Shown here: positions 36,569 to 46,365 of the stretch, in pieces | Position numbering within the stretch: position 1 is the first letter of the stretch | How the letters are laid out: every line of letters starts with the position of its first letter | NCBI GenBank assembly: GCA_016203445.1 | Contig: JACQMS010000037.1 | Location: forward strand, 1-53,184 | Direction of reading: 5' to 3' | DNA length: 53,184 nt | Source of the DNA: Candidatus Woesearchaeota archaeon | GTDB taxonomy: Archaea > Nanobdellota > Nanobdellia > Woesearchaeales > ARS49 | Notes under the pieces: model-generated | Seen by the model: the letters and a program-made list of their open reading frames with translations, nothing else | What the model was told of the DNA's origin: nothing | Database searches by the model: none | Made by a program: the position numbers and the translations under genes

Positions 36569-38071
36569 ATGAAGGGGGTTGTTATTGGTGGCGAGGTTGG
36601 AGCGATTATTGCTCGAGAAAAGCCCGGGGAGAAAATAGAGCTTGGGGAGCTTCTTATTTCTGATAATTCTTCCAGTAAAATTCTTTTGCAGGTTTATGAT
36701 TTGTCTTATGGTTCACAATTTTCTCAGCAGGATAGGGAGTTAATGTCCGGCATTCATATGGAGGATTCTGATACCGATTTTTTTGAGAAGGAGCATCGTT
36801 CCTATGTTCTTGCGAAGATGAAGTCTTTGCTTACTATTAGGCAGTCTGGTTCTTCTCAGACTGTTTCTTCCACTAAGGACCTTCCGGATTTTTTTTCTTC
36901 TCTTAGAGAGGTTTGTGTTGATGACTTGGGATTTTTGAATTCTTCTAATAATTCTTTGTTTTTGGGCAATGTGCGTTCTGGTTCTAAGGTTTTGGATGTT
37001 CCTGTAAGGCTTGATGGCAGGAGTGTTTTGTCTCATCACATTCTTGTTACCGGTACTACTGGTCGTGGAAAATCTGTTTTTTTGAGTACTTTGTTGTGGG
37101 AGATTGTTAAGAATGATTGGTGCGGTGTTCTTGTTCTTGATCCTCATGATGAATATATTGGTAGAGTGCGTGTTGGCCTTAAAGATCATCCTCGTTCTGA
37201 AAAGATTTTTTATTATACTTCTGATAGCTCTTTTCCTGGTTGCAGGAGTTTGAAAATTTGTATTTCTGTTTTGAAGCCGGGGCATTTTGATGGTATTGTT
37301 GAGTGGTCTTCTGCTCAGGAAGATTGTATTAATGCTTATTATCGAAGAAATCCTTCTGGATGGATTGAAGATATTATTATGGAGGTTCCTTTGTCTGATT
37401 CTAGATTTCATGAGTCTACTGTTGCTGTTGTTAAGAGGAGGATTCTTAACATTTTGAATTTGAGTATTTCTAATAATAATATTGTTGGTAGCGGAATTTT
37501 TGATGTTGTTCATGGTGAAGGCACTGTTAGGGATATAGTCAACATTTTGAGAAATGGGTGCATTGTTCTTGTTGATACTTCTCGTATTGGTGGCAGGACT
37601 GAACTTCTTTTGGGTAGTATTGTTTCTAATGAAATTCTTAAATCTTCAAAAATTTTTGGCGAAAAAAATATTAGTATTTTGATTGAGGAGGCTCCAAGAG
37701 TTCTTGGCATTGACGTTTTGGAAAGGGGTTCTAATATTTTTGCCACTATTGCTAGGGAGGGGAGAAAGTTTGGTGTTGGTCTTATCGCTGTTACTCAGCT
37801 TCCTTCTTTGATTCCTAGATCTATTCTCGCTAATATGAATACTAAGATTATTCTTGGCACTGAGATGAAGCCTGAGAGGACTGCTATTATTGAGAGCGCG
37901 TCTCAGGATCTTAGTTCTGATGATCGCGCTATTGCTAGTCTTGATAAGGGTGAGGCTATAATAACTACTAATTTTTCCAGGTTTGCTATTCCCGTAAAAT
38001 TTCCTTCTTTTGAAGAGCATGTTTTGAGGGATAAATCTGAAAAAATTCAAAAGCGTCTTTTTGGTTCGTGA
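36569..38071 (+). CDS. herA: HerA-type ATPase/helicase
   Basis: [63 protein letters not shown]. Confidence 0.9.
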   Translation: MKGVVIGGEVGAIIAREKPGEKIELGELLISDNSSSKILLQVYDLSYGSQFSQQDRELMSGIHMEDSDTDFFEKEHRSYVLAKMKSLLTIRQSGSSQTVSSTKDLPDFFSSLREVCVDDLGFLNSSNNSLFLGNVRSGSKVLDVPVRLDGRSVLSHHILVTGTTGRGKSVFLSTLLWEIVKNDWCGVLVLDPHDEYIGRVRVGLKDHPRSEKIFYYTSDSSFPGCRSLKICISVLKPGHFDGIVEWSSAQEDCINAYYRRNPSGWIEDIIMEVPLSDSRFHESTVAVVKRRILNILNLSISNNNIVGSGIFDVVHGEGTVRDIVNILRNGCIVLVDTSRIGGRTELLLGSIVSNEILKSSKIFGEKNISILIEEAPRVLGIDVLERGSNIFATIAREGRKFGVGLIAVTQLPSLIPRSILANMNTKIILGTEMKPERTAIIESASQDLSSDDRAIASLDKGEAIITTNFSRFAIPVKFPSFEEHVLRDKSEKIQKRLFGS

Positions 38072-38086
38072 TTTGGTGATTTTGTT

Positions 38087-39271
38087 ATGAAGTTTGCGCA
38101 CATTTCTGACGGTCATGTTGGTGGTTGGGGCGATGATAGGATGAGATCTCTGGGCGAGGAATCTTTTTCCAATTGTATTATTGAGTGTATTAAAGAGCGT
38201 GTTGATTTTGTTCTTTTTTGCGGTGATCTGTTTAATACTTCTGTGCCTCCTGTAGATAGTTTTAAACTTGTTGTTGAGTGTTTGAAAAATCTTAGTGATG
38301 TTGGCATTAAATTTTATTATATTGCTGGAAGCCATGATGCTAGTTCTACCGGCAGGACTTTTCTTGATATTATAGAAACTGCGGGTCTTGGTAAGAATGT
38401 TATGGTTGCAAGTATTAATTCTGATGGTTTGTTGAATCTTTCTCCAGTTGTTGATGAGAAGACTGGAGTGTCTATTTTCGGAATTTGCGGGAGGCGCTCG
38501 GGTCTTGATAAAGAGTATTATGAGATTCTTGACAGGCACAGTCTTGAAAATGTTTCTGGCAGAAAAATATTTTTGTTTCACACAGCAATTTCTGAGTTGA
38601 AGCCCAAGGGTTTAGAGAATATTGGCGGCGTTCCTTTGTCTTTTTTTCCTAAAAATTTTGATTATTATGCTGGCGGTCATATTCATTCTAGGAACATCGT
38701 GGTTTTTGATGGTTTTAACATTGTTTACCCGGGCCCTGTTTTTCCTAATAGTTTTTCAGAGCTTGAGGTTTTGAAGTTCGGCAGTTTTGTTATTGTTGAA
38801 GATTGGGTTCCTAGGATTGTCAACATTCCTACTTGTCCTATACAGATAGTTCATATTAATGCTGATGGGCTTACTTCTGATGACGTTGTTACCAGGGCTA
38901 AGAGTGTCGAAGTAGTACAAAATTCTGTTATTCTTTTGAGGATTTATGGAAGATTGTTTAGTGGCAGGGCGTCTAATATTTCTATTGGTGATATTGTTAA
39001 TTATTACAAAAACTTTGGAGCGTTTCACGTTTTGAGGAATACTTTGGGTCTTAATGGTGATGAATTCGAGGATGTTAAGGTTCCTGTTGGCAGTATTGAG
39101 GATGTGGAAGAAAGGGTTATTAGGGAGACTTCTATTGGTAGAATTCCTGAAGAGTATGAAACTTCTAAAAAGCTTTTGGATTTTTTGTCCGTTGAAAGGC
39201 TTGATGGTGAGACTGTGAACTCTTTTGAGAATAGAATTGTTCGGGATGTTGATGCTTTGTTTGGTGAGTAA
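38087..39271 (+). CDS. mre11: Mre11-like DNA repair exonuclease
   Basis: FAHISDGHVG, VLFCGDLFN, YIAGSHD, FHTAI, AGGHIHSR phosphodiesterase motifs. Confidence 0.88.
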   Translation: MKFAHISDGHVGGWGDDRMRSLGEESFSNCIIECIKERVDFVLFCGDLFNTSVPPVDSFKLVVECLKNLSDVGIKFYYIAGSHDASSTGRTFLDIIETAGLGKNVMVASINSDGLLNLSPVVDEKTGVSIFGICGRRSGLDKEYYEILDRHSLENVSGRKIFLFHTAISELKPKGLENIGGVPLSFFPKNFDYYAGGHIHSRNIVVFDGFNIVYPGPVFPNSFSELEVLKFGSFVIVEDWVPRIVNIPTCPIQIVHINADGLTSDDVVTRAKSVEVVQNSVILLRIYGRLFSGRASNISIGDIVNYYKNFGAFHVLRNTLGLNGDEFEDVKVPVGSIEDVEERVIRETSIGRIPEEYETSKKLLDFLSVERLDGETVNSFENRIVRDVDALFGE

Positions 39272-39281
39272 AGTGAATGAA

Positions 39282-40649
39282 TCATAATGTTGTCAACATT
39301 TCTTCTATTATTCTTTTTACTTCGTCTGGTTTTGCCGTTCCTTTAGTTTCTTTCATTACAGCGCCCACTATGGCATTTAGTGCTTTTTCTTCGCCTTTTT
39401 TGTAGTCCACTGCTGCTTTTGGATTTTTTTCTATTGCGTCTTCGCACATCTTTTTTAGTGTTGTTGTGTCTTTTATCATTGTCGCTCCGGTTTTTTTTAT
39501 TGATTCTATTGGTGAGAAATTCTTGTCGTAAATTTTTGTCATTAATTCTCTGCCTGTGTGTTCTGTTATTGTTTTTTCGTGAATCATTTTTATTATTTCC
39601 GTTAATGCTTCGATGTTAACTTCTTTTATTTGTTTCTCATCGGCGTTTAATCTTTTTAGTAACTCTTTTCTGAACCATTTTGCGGCCGTTGCGGGATTGC
39701 TTTTTTGCGCTATTTTTTCGAACGCGTCTGATACAAATAGGTCTTGCGTTATTACTTTTGCGTCTTCTTGTGAAACTCCTATTTTTGTTAGTTCCCGGAT
39801 TCTTTCGTCTGATAGTTTTGGTATGCTGGATGATATTTTGTTTATGTATTCTTGTGTGAATGTCATTTTTGGGATGTCAGAGTCATATATGTATCCATAG
39901 TCGTCTTCTGTTTCTTTGCTTCTCATAACTATTGTTTTTGTTCCGTCCCATCTTCTTGTTTCTTGCTTTGTTACTTCTTCTTCCTGTTGTCTTTTTGTCT
40001 CGTATAATAATGCTTTTTCTATTTCTTTGAATCCTGTTACGTTTTTTATTTCTGCTCTTATAAAATTGTTTTTTGAATTGCTTATGTTTGCGTCTGCTTT
40101 TATTGTTGTGTCTGGAACTATAACGTTTAGGTATGATAGTATGTTTATTAATTTTTTTAGGAAATTTCTTGCTTGCTCCGGACTTCTTATGTCTGGTTCT
40201 GTAACTATTTCTGCCAGCGGTATTCCGCTTCTGTTGTAATCTATTAGTGTTCCTCCTCCGGCGTGTTCTAAGGCTGCGGGGTCTTCTTCTATGTGTACTC
40301 TTTTTATTCTTATTTTTGTGTTTTCTACTTGTAGGAATCCTTCTTTTCCTAGGGGTGTTTCGTATTGTGTTATTTGATAATTTTTTGCTAGGTCTGGATA
40401 AAAGTATGTTTTTCTTGAGAAAAATGATGGTGTTGATATTTCGCAGTTTAGTGCCTTGCATATTTTTATTACTGAGTCTATTGCTTTTTTGTTCGTTACT
40501 GGTTTTGCTCCTGGCATTCCCATGCATGTTTCGCAGGTGTTATTGTTTGGTTCTCCTTCTTCTGTTGTGCACCCGCAGAATAGTTTGCTCTTCGTGTTTA
40601 TTTGTACGTGGACTTCTAACCCTATTTTTGTTTCTATTGAGTCACCCAT
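39282..40649 (-). CDS. gatB: Asp/Glu-tRNA(Asn/Gln) amidotransferase subunit B
   Basis: KIGLEVHVQINTKSKLFCGC, CMGMPGAKPV, DYNRSGIPLAEIVTEPDI. Confidence 0.97.
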   Translation of the reverse strand: MGDSIETKIGLEVHVQINTKSKLFCGCTTEEGEPNNNTCETCMGMPGAKPVTNKKAIDSVIKICKALNCEISTPSFFSRKTYFYPDLAKNYQITQYETPLGKEGFLQVENTKIRIKRVHIEEDPAALEHAGGGTLIDYNRSGIPLAEIVTEPDIRSPEQARNFLKKLINILSYLNVIVPDTTIKADANISNSKNNFIRAEIKNVTGFKEIEKALLYETKRQQEEEVTKQETRRWDGTKTIVMRSKETEDDYGYIYDSDIPKMTFTQEYINKISSSIPKLSDERIRELTKIGVSQEDAKVITQDLFVSDAFEKIAQKSNPATAAKWFRKELLKRLNADEKQIKEVNIEALTEIIKMIHEKTITEHTGRELMTKIYDKNFSPIESIKKTGATMIKDTTTLKKMCEDAIEKNPKAAVDYKKGEEKALNAIVGAVMKETKGTAKPDEVKRIIEEMLTTL

Positions 40650-42024
40650 TTTTCTCCTCCAGTTCTACTCCCAGAGTCATCATTTTTTCTTCTTCGTAAT
40701 GGTCTGCAGTTATCATTAGTCCTATTGGTAGTGATTTGTGTTTTCCTGTTGGCAAGCTCATGTGCGGTAATCCTGCAATGTTAGGTCCTACTGTTAGCTT
40801 GTCTGATAGGTATGATTGTAGCGGCGTTAGTTCTGACGCTTTTTTTATTAGCGGAGGTAGTATTGGCATTGTTGGTGTTATTATCGCGTCAACTTCAGAA
40901 AATATTTTTTTGTACTCGTTTATTATGTGTGTTCTTGCTTGCAGTGCTTTTATGTAGAATGCGTCTCTGAATCCTGCCTGTCTGGCAAACGTTCCTAGTA
41001 GTATTCTTCTTTTTGCTTCCTTGCCAAAATTCTTTGATCTTATGTTTGAGAAATATTCGTCGAAGAATCCTTTGGGTTCTTCTTGAGCTCCGTATCTTAA
41101 CCCGCAATATTTTGCGAGGTTTGTTGATGCTTCGCATAGGGCTATTGTGTAATATGCGGGTATTGCGTACTCGTCTGATATTGGTAGCGTTATCTTTTCT
41201 GTTTTTGCTCCTGACTCTTTTATTTCTTGTATTGATTCATGAAGGTTTTCTCTTATTGGTTCTTCAACTCCTTCGGGATCTATATATCCTATCTTCCACC
41301 CTTTAATGCTTTTTTCTGTTATCTTTGTATAATCTGGAATTTTTTTGTTAGTGCTTGTTGAGTCTTTTGTGTCGTGGCCTGCCAAAACTTTTAGTGCTAC
41401 CGCACCTTCCAGTACTGTTTTCGTGAATGGTCCTATCTTGTCTAGTGAGTTTGCGTAATCCATTAGTCCGTACCTGCTTACTATTCCATATGTTGGACAT
41501 ATTCCTACTACTCCGCAGAATGCTGCTGGTGTTACGATGCTTCCTCCGGTGCTTTCTCCTATGCTGAAGTGTGCGTGTTTTGTAATCGCGGTTATTCCTG
41601 CCGATCCTCCGCTGCTTCCTCCGCATACTCTGTCTTCATCGTGCGGGTTTCTTGGTATTTCAAACCCTATTCCTACATTTACGCTGAATCCTCCGAATCC
41701 GAACTCGTCTTGGACTGTTTTTCCTGTTATTGTTGCTCCTTCATCTATTGTTTTTTGTACGCTTGACGCGTTGAATACTGGAGTGTATGTGTTTAGTATT
41801 GCGCTTGACGCTCTTGATTGTACTCCTTTTACGCATATGCAGTCTTTAACTGTTACTGGTATTCCTGATAATGCTCCTCCTCTTTTTGATGACTTGTTGC
41901 AAAATTCTGTGAAGTAGTAAAATTTTTTGTTTATTTTTTTTGCTTCTTCTATGAATGATTCTGCGTATTCATCGCATGATTCTCCGCTTTCGAACATTTT
42001 GACTTGCTCAATTATTGTGGTCAT
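40642..42024 (-). CDS. gatA: Asp/Glu-tRNA(Asn/Gln) amidotransferase subunit A
   Basis: GIPVTVKDCICVKGV, GGSSGGSAGITAI, STGGSIVTPAAFCGVVG amidase signature. Confidence 0.97.
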   Translation of the reverse strand: MTTIIEQVKMFESGESCDEYAESFIEEAKKINKKFYYFTEFCNKSSKRGGALSGIPVTVKDCICVKGVQSRASSAILNTYTPVFNASSVQKTIDEGATITGKTVQDEFGFGGFSVNVGIGFEIPRNPHDEDRVCGGSSGGSAGITAITKHAHFSIGESTGGSIVTPAAFCGVVGICPTYGIVSRYGLMDYANSLDKIGPFTKTVLEGAVALKVLAGHDTKDSTSTNKKIPDYTKITEKSIKGWKIGYIDPEGVEEPIRENLHESIQEIKESGAKTEKITLPISDEYAIPAYYTIALCEASTNLAKYCGLRYGAQEEPKGFFDEYFSNIRSKNFGKEAKRRILLGTFARQAGFRDAFYIKALQARTHIINEYKKIFSEVDAIITPTMPILPPLIKKASELTPLQSYLSDKLTVGPNIAGLPHMSLPTGKHKSLPIGLMITADHYEEEKMMTLGVELEEKNG

Positions 42025-42299
42025 ATCGTTCTTGGACCTCTTATTCTTCCGTTGTTTTGGTACTTCACGTTTTTTAGTGCTTCGTCTCTGTGCAAAGAAT
42101 TTTCTACTAAGTCTTCTCGATAAACGTTTTCTATGCTTACTGGGTGTATGCTTACTTCTGCTTGCGGAACTTTTTTTAGTTTTTCAAAAAATTCCAGCAC
42201 GTCTCTTAGTTGTGGTGTGAACTCTCCTATTTCTGACTCAGATAGGTTTAATCTTGAATTCTTGGCAACTCTTTTCAGCACCTCTTGATTTATTAGCAT
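42021..42299 (-). CDS. gatC: Asp/Glu-tRNA(Asn/Gln) amidotransferase subunit C
   Basis: VAKNSRLNLSESEIGEFTPQLRDVLEFFEKL; upstream of gatA. Confidence 0.93.
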   Translation of the reverse strand: MLINQEVLKRVAKNSRLNLSESEIGEFTPQLRDVLEFFEKLKKVPQAEVSIHPVSIENVYREDLVENSLHRDEALKNVKYQNNGRIRGPRTI

Positions 42300-42404
42300 G
42301 TTGTCCTGTCAATGTTTGTAACTTTTTAAACCCTGCGAATTTTTTTCTTATTCTGCCATTGCATCACAATAACACTTTTATACTTGAAAAACTTTCATTG
42401 AACC

Positions 42405-42974
42405 ATGAATGTAATAACAAGAGATGAGTTGATGCAGGACAGGTATTCATTTATGAAAATGGTTGACGATGGCGCGATTTTTATTCATCCGACAGACACT
42501 ATTTACGGAATAGGGTGTAATGCCTGCGATAATAATGCTGTGCTGAAGATTCGCAGCGCAAAAAACAGGCATGATATGCCTTTCTCAGTTATTGCTCCTA
42601 GTAAGGAATGGATTAAGAACAATTGTAAAATTTCTAAATATGCAGAAAAGTGGGTTGATAAGCTTCCCGGTCCCTACACTTTGATTTTGAACCTGAAAAA
42701 TAATTTTTGTATAGCTTCTGAAGTTAACAAAAATTCTGGGACTATAGGAGTTAGAATTCCTGATCATTGGATTTCAACAGCTGTTTCTGAGTTGGGAAAG
42801 CCTATAGTTACCACGAGTGCTAACGTTACTGGGAGGACTTACATGACTAGGATTGAGGACTTGCATAATGATGTAAAGAAGTGTACAGATTTTGCTATTT
42901 ACGAGGGTGAAAAGATTGGCAGGCCTAGCACTATCATTGACTTGACCGGTAAAGAGAAAATAGTTAAGAGATAA
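42405..42974 (+). CDS. Sua5/YrdC threonylcarbamoyl-AMP synthase family
   Basis: HPTDTIYGIGCNACDNNAVLKIRSAKNR, LPGPYTLIL, TSANVTG. Confidence 0.93.
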   Translation: MNVITRDELMQDRYSFMKMVDDGAIFIHPTDTIYGIGCNACDNNAVLKIRSAKNRHDMPFSVIAPSKEWIKNNCKISKYAEKWVDKLPGPYTLILNLKNNFCIASEVNKNSGTIGVRIPDHWISTAVSELGKPIVTTSANVTGRTYMTRIEDLHNDVKKCTDFAIYEGEKIGRPSTIIDLTGKEKIVKR

Positions 42975-42988
42975 TTATTGTAATTCAT

Positions 42989-43243
42989 TCAGTAAAATTC
43001 TAGTTCTGGTTCTTTGTCTTTTTCTGTTGTTTGTTCTTCTGCAATTTCTAGTGTCGATGTTGTTGAACTGCTCGTGTTTTTGTCGTCGCCGAATATTCCT
43101 AGTAATCCTCCTGTTTGTTCTGTTGGCGCATCAAATATTCCTGTGTTTGTTCTTACTTCTGCTCCTGTTAGTTCGTGAAGAAATTTCGCTAGCTTTTGCA
43201 ACTCCTCTTTAGTATCTCTTTGTGTATCTATCTCTATTTTCAT
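42989..43243 (-). CDS. hypothetical protein with low-complexity C-terminus
   Basis: 84 aa; KIEIDTQRDTKEELQKLAKFLHELTGAEV... Confidence 0.55.
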   Translation of the reverse strand: MKIEIDTQRDTKEELQKLAKFLHELTGAEVRTNTGIFDAPTEQTGGLLGIFGDDKNTSSSTTSTLEIAEEQTTEKDKEPELEFY

Positions 43244-43313
43244 GACTTCCTCGATTCCCTTTCTAAAAGTTCTGCTTGCAATGCACTTCCTCCTTTATTC
43301 CTCTTTTTCCCGC

Positions 43314-44054
43314 CTATTTTCTTTTTCCTGCGATCTTGTCGAATAGGTCTGTTGGTATTGGTATTATTATTTTTTGTGATGGTTCTGAAGCTATATCTCT
43401 AAGCGTTGTTAGAGTTCTTAATTGTAATGCTCCTGGCGATTTTAGTGTTTGCGCTGCTTTCTCTAAATTTTTAGCAGCTATTACTTCTCCTTCTGATTTT
43501 ATTATTGTTGCTCTTCTTTCTCTTTCTGCTTCTGCTTGTCCGGCCATTGATCTTTTCATTGATTCTGGTAGTTCTACTTGTTGTATTTTTACTTCTACAA
43601 CATCTATCCCCCATTGGTCTGCACTTTTATCAACAATACGCCTTATCTCCTCAGCAACTTTTTCTCTATTTGATAATATTGTGTCTAAGTCTTCTTTTCC
43701 TACTACATCCCGCAGGGCAGCTCTTGAGAATTGTGATATCGCGGTGTAATAATCTTCTATCTCTATTATTGCTTTATCCGGATGCAACACTTTGAAGAAT
43801 ACTACAGCGTCAACTTTTAATGGTACGTTGTCTTTAGTCATTGATTCTTGTGGTTGTACGTCCGCGCTTACAACTCTTAGATCTATTTTTTCTGTGTGAT
43901 CTACGAATGGTATTACCCATCTTAGTCCTGGTTCTAGCACGTCTTTATACTTTCCTAGTCTGAACCTTACTAATCTTTGGTATTGGTAAACTAGTCTTAA
44001 TCCCACCAATAGAAATACTAGAATTATTATCGTCAAAATGTAGCTCAGAGCCAT
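43314..44054 (-). CDS. SPFH/stomatin (slipin) family membrane protein
   Basis: N-terminal TM, YQRLVRFRLGKYKDVLEPGLRWVIPFVD, GKEDLDTILSNREKVAEEI, AEAERERRATIIKSEGE. Confidence 0.93.
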   Translation of the reverse strand: MALSYILTIIILVFLLVGLRLVYQYQRLVRFRLGKYKDVLEPGLRWVIPFVDHTEKIDLRVVSADVQPQESMTKDNVPLKVDAVVFFKVLHPDKAIIEIEDYYTAISQFSRAALRDVVGKEDLDTILSNREKVAEEIRRIVDKSADQWGIDVVEVKIQQVELPESMKRSMAGQAEAERERRATIIKSEGEVIAAKNLEKAAQTLKSPGALQLRTLTTLRDIASEPSQKIIIPIPTDLFDKIAGKRK

Positions 44055-44141
44055 TGATTCTCGGAATGTTGGAGAAGTATTTAAGGTTTTCGCGGCGGGG
44101 TTATAATTTCTAGTTCTCTGTGGAATTTTTGTCTTCTCGTT

Positions 44142-44585
44142 CTAAAAGAAATCATTGGGGTGTCGCAGTTCTGCATCTGTGTATACTGGTGTGCATATGG
44201 ATTCTCTTGCACTAATTATTCTTTGTATCAAAACTTCGTTGCCTTCGTGTTCTTGTAAAATTGTAACGATTACCGCTCTTTCTGAAAGCCTCGCGGCGTG
44301 TATTGCATAATGTGTGAGTTTTTCTTTCTTATACATAGCTGCGTGTTCTAATACTAAAAGTAAATTTTGATCAACAAAAGATTGTGATATTGTCTGTCTA
44401 AGCCTTGACAAAATAATTCCAATACTTTTTACATCCTTCTCTGAACCAAGCATTGATTCTAGTGAAGCACACCTTTCCAGCAAAGGACCCAATCTTGCCA
44501 ATTCTAACTTCTTACTAATCAACTCTTCTACAGTATAAGGTCTAGCATCGTCTATTTCTGGAACCGATGAAACGTACGACACCAT
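44142..44585 (-). CDS. hypothetical protein
   Basis: 147 aa ORF directly after the next gene; no recognised family. Confidence 0.5.
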   Translation of the reverse strand: MVSYVSSVPEIDDARPYTVEELISKKLELARLGPLLERCASLESMLGSEKDVKSIGIILSRLRQTISQSFVDQNLLLVLEHAAMYKKEKLTHYAIHAARLSERAVIVTILQEHEGNEVLIQRIISARESICTPVYTDAELRHPNDFF

Positions 44586-44586
44586 A

Positions 44587-44913
44587 TTAGCTCTTCACCG
44601 GGGCTACTATAAGTTTGGGAAATTGTAACGAGACACGTTCTAAGATCATATCATACATTGGTGATGAAATATCTCGGAGATCGAGTGTTCCTTGGTATAC
44701 ATCACCTTTTAATTCAAATCCATACTTTCCTATTCTTTCCTGTTGAAAAGTGATGAAGTAGTCTTCATGATGTATCCCTCTCATCGTTGATTTAAAAGCG
44801 CCTTCTGATTCTACATTGAAACCTATTTCCGGAAGTATCTGAAAAAGCAAACTTCTTAATCCAATAACATCAGACTCTTTTGATGTAACAATCGCGTGTA
44901 ACTTCTCAACCAT
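44587..44913 (-). CDS. hypothetical protein
   Basis: 108 aa ORF; operon-like spacing. Confidence 0.5.
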   Translation of the reverse strand: MVEKLHAIVTSKESDVIGLRSLLFQILPEIGFNVESEGAFKSTMRGIHHEDYFITFQQERIGKYGFELKGDVYQGTLDLRDISSPMYDMILERVSLQFPKLIVAPVKS

Positions 44914-45156
44914 ACAACTTTATAATCATATTGTATTATTAAATCTTTCACAAAAATTCTTTTAATTCTCCAATATCAGAATATTTTAGAGAATTTATCT
45001 GATTTCCTTTTGAATCAAATTCTACAATATGTTTTCTTTTCAAACTGTAATAAAACAAACGAACTAAATTGTACGGTGGCAGATTTTTATCGTCCCTCTC
45101 TTTTGTACACATATAAAAAACATACTTTTTTATTCATGCTCTTTTTTCTTTCCTGC

Positions 45157-46350
45157 ATGCTCATCGGAGTTGTAGGAAAACCAAATACGGGAAAAAGTAC
45201 TTTTTTTAAGTCTCTCACGCTGGCGGATGTTCTTATTGCTAATTATCCTTTTGCTACTATTGATCCGAATAAGGGTTTTGGTTTTGTTCGAGTGCCGTGC
45301 GTTGAAACATTTTTTAAGACGAAGTGTAACCCTCGAGCAGGTTTTTGTATTAATGGCACTCGTTTTGTTCCTGTTGAAGTTATGGATGTTGCGGGACTCG
45401 TGCCCGGAGCTCACGAAGGTAGGGGCAGGGGTAATCAATTTTTGGATGATATACGCAGGGCGGATGTTCTTATTCATGTTGTTGATTCTTCTGGTGGCAC
45501 TAATAGTGAGGGCGAGCCAGTTCAATCTGGTTCTTATGATCCTGCTAAAGATATTCAATTTTTAGAGGAAGAATTGGATTATTGGTATCATGGTATTTTG
45601 TTGAAGGGTTGGGATAGGTTTGCAAAACAGGTTGTTCAAGCTAAGGGAAAGATTGTTCAGGCGTTGGAAAAACAGATTTCTGGATTGAGAGTTTCTGAAG
45701 GTATGATAGAATCTGGGGTACAAAAACTTTCTTTGAGTGTTGAACGTCCTGACTTGTGGTCTGAGCAGAATCTTTTTGATCTGGCAAGACTTCTGCGTAT
45801 TGATTCAAAACCGATGGTTATTGCTGCCAATAAGTGTGATACTGTTATCGGTAGGGTTAATGCTTCTCGTTTGCAGAAAGAGTTTCCTCATCTTGTTATT
45901 ATTCCTGTTAGTGCAGAGTCTGAAGTTGTTCTAAAGCAGGCCTCGAAGGGCGGATTTATTTCTTATATTCCTGGTTCTGAATCTTTTGAAATATTAAAAG
46001 ATATTTCTGAACAGCAAAAGAAAGCATTAGAATTTATTCGAGAAAAAGTAGTTAAAGAGTTGCACGGTACTGGGGTACAAAAAGTAATCGATACTGCTGT
46101 CTTTGATGTTCTTAAATACATCGCAGTCTTTCCGGGAGGAGTAGGAAAGCTCGAAGATTCAGAAGGACGACGATTGCCAGATTGCTTTTTGATGCCTCCG
46201 GGCACTACAGCTCTTGATTTCGCATTCCACTTGCACACTGATTTTGGTAAAAATTTTATCAGGGCAGTAGACGTGAAGAAAAAAATGCCTGTCGGAAAAG
46301 ACGCGCCACTCGAACACTGCGCTGTTATAGAGATAAAGGCGGGAAAATAA
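45157..46350 (+). CDS. ychF: YchF/OLA1-like redox-regulated GTPase (archaeal type)
   Basis: MLIGVVGKPNTGKSTFFKSLTLADVLIANYPFATIDPNKG, DVAGLVPGAHEGRGRGNQFLDDIRRAD, C-terminal TGS. Confidence 0.93.
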   Translation: MLIGVVGKPNTGKSTFFKSLTLADVLIANYPFATIDPNKGFGFVRVPCVETFFKTKCNPRAGFCINGTRFVPVEVMDVAGLVPGAHEGRGRGNQFLDDIRRADVLIHVVDSSGGTNSEGEPVQSGSYDPAKDIQFLEEELDYWYHGILLKGWDRFAKQVVQAKGKIVQALEKQISGLRVSEGMIESGVQKLSLSVERPDLWSEQNLFDLARLLRIDSKPMVIAANKCDTVIGRVNASRLQKEFPHLVIIPVSAESEVVLKQASKGGFISYIPGSESFEILKDISEQQKKALEFIREKVVKELHGTGVQKVIDTAVFDVLKYIAVFPGGVGKLEDSEGRRLPDCFLMPPGTTALDFAFHLHTDFGKNFIRAVDVKKKMPVGKDAPLEHCAVIEIKAGK

Positions 46351-46365
46351 GATAGATAAAGCAAC

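Noticed and set aside
45010-45156. N-terminal extension of the YchF-like ORF
   Set aside because: Conserved protein starts at MLIGVVGKPNTGKS (45157); upstream residues are not conserved-looking.
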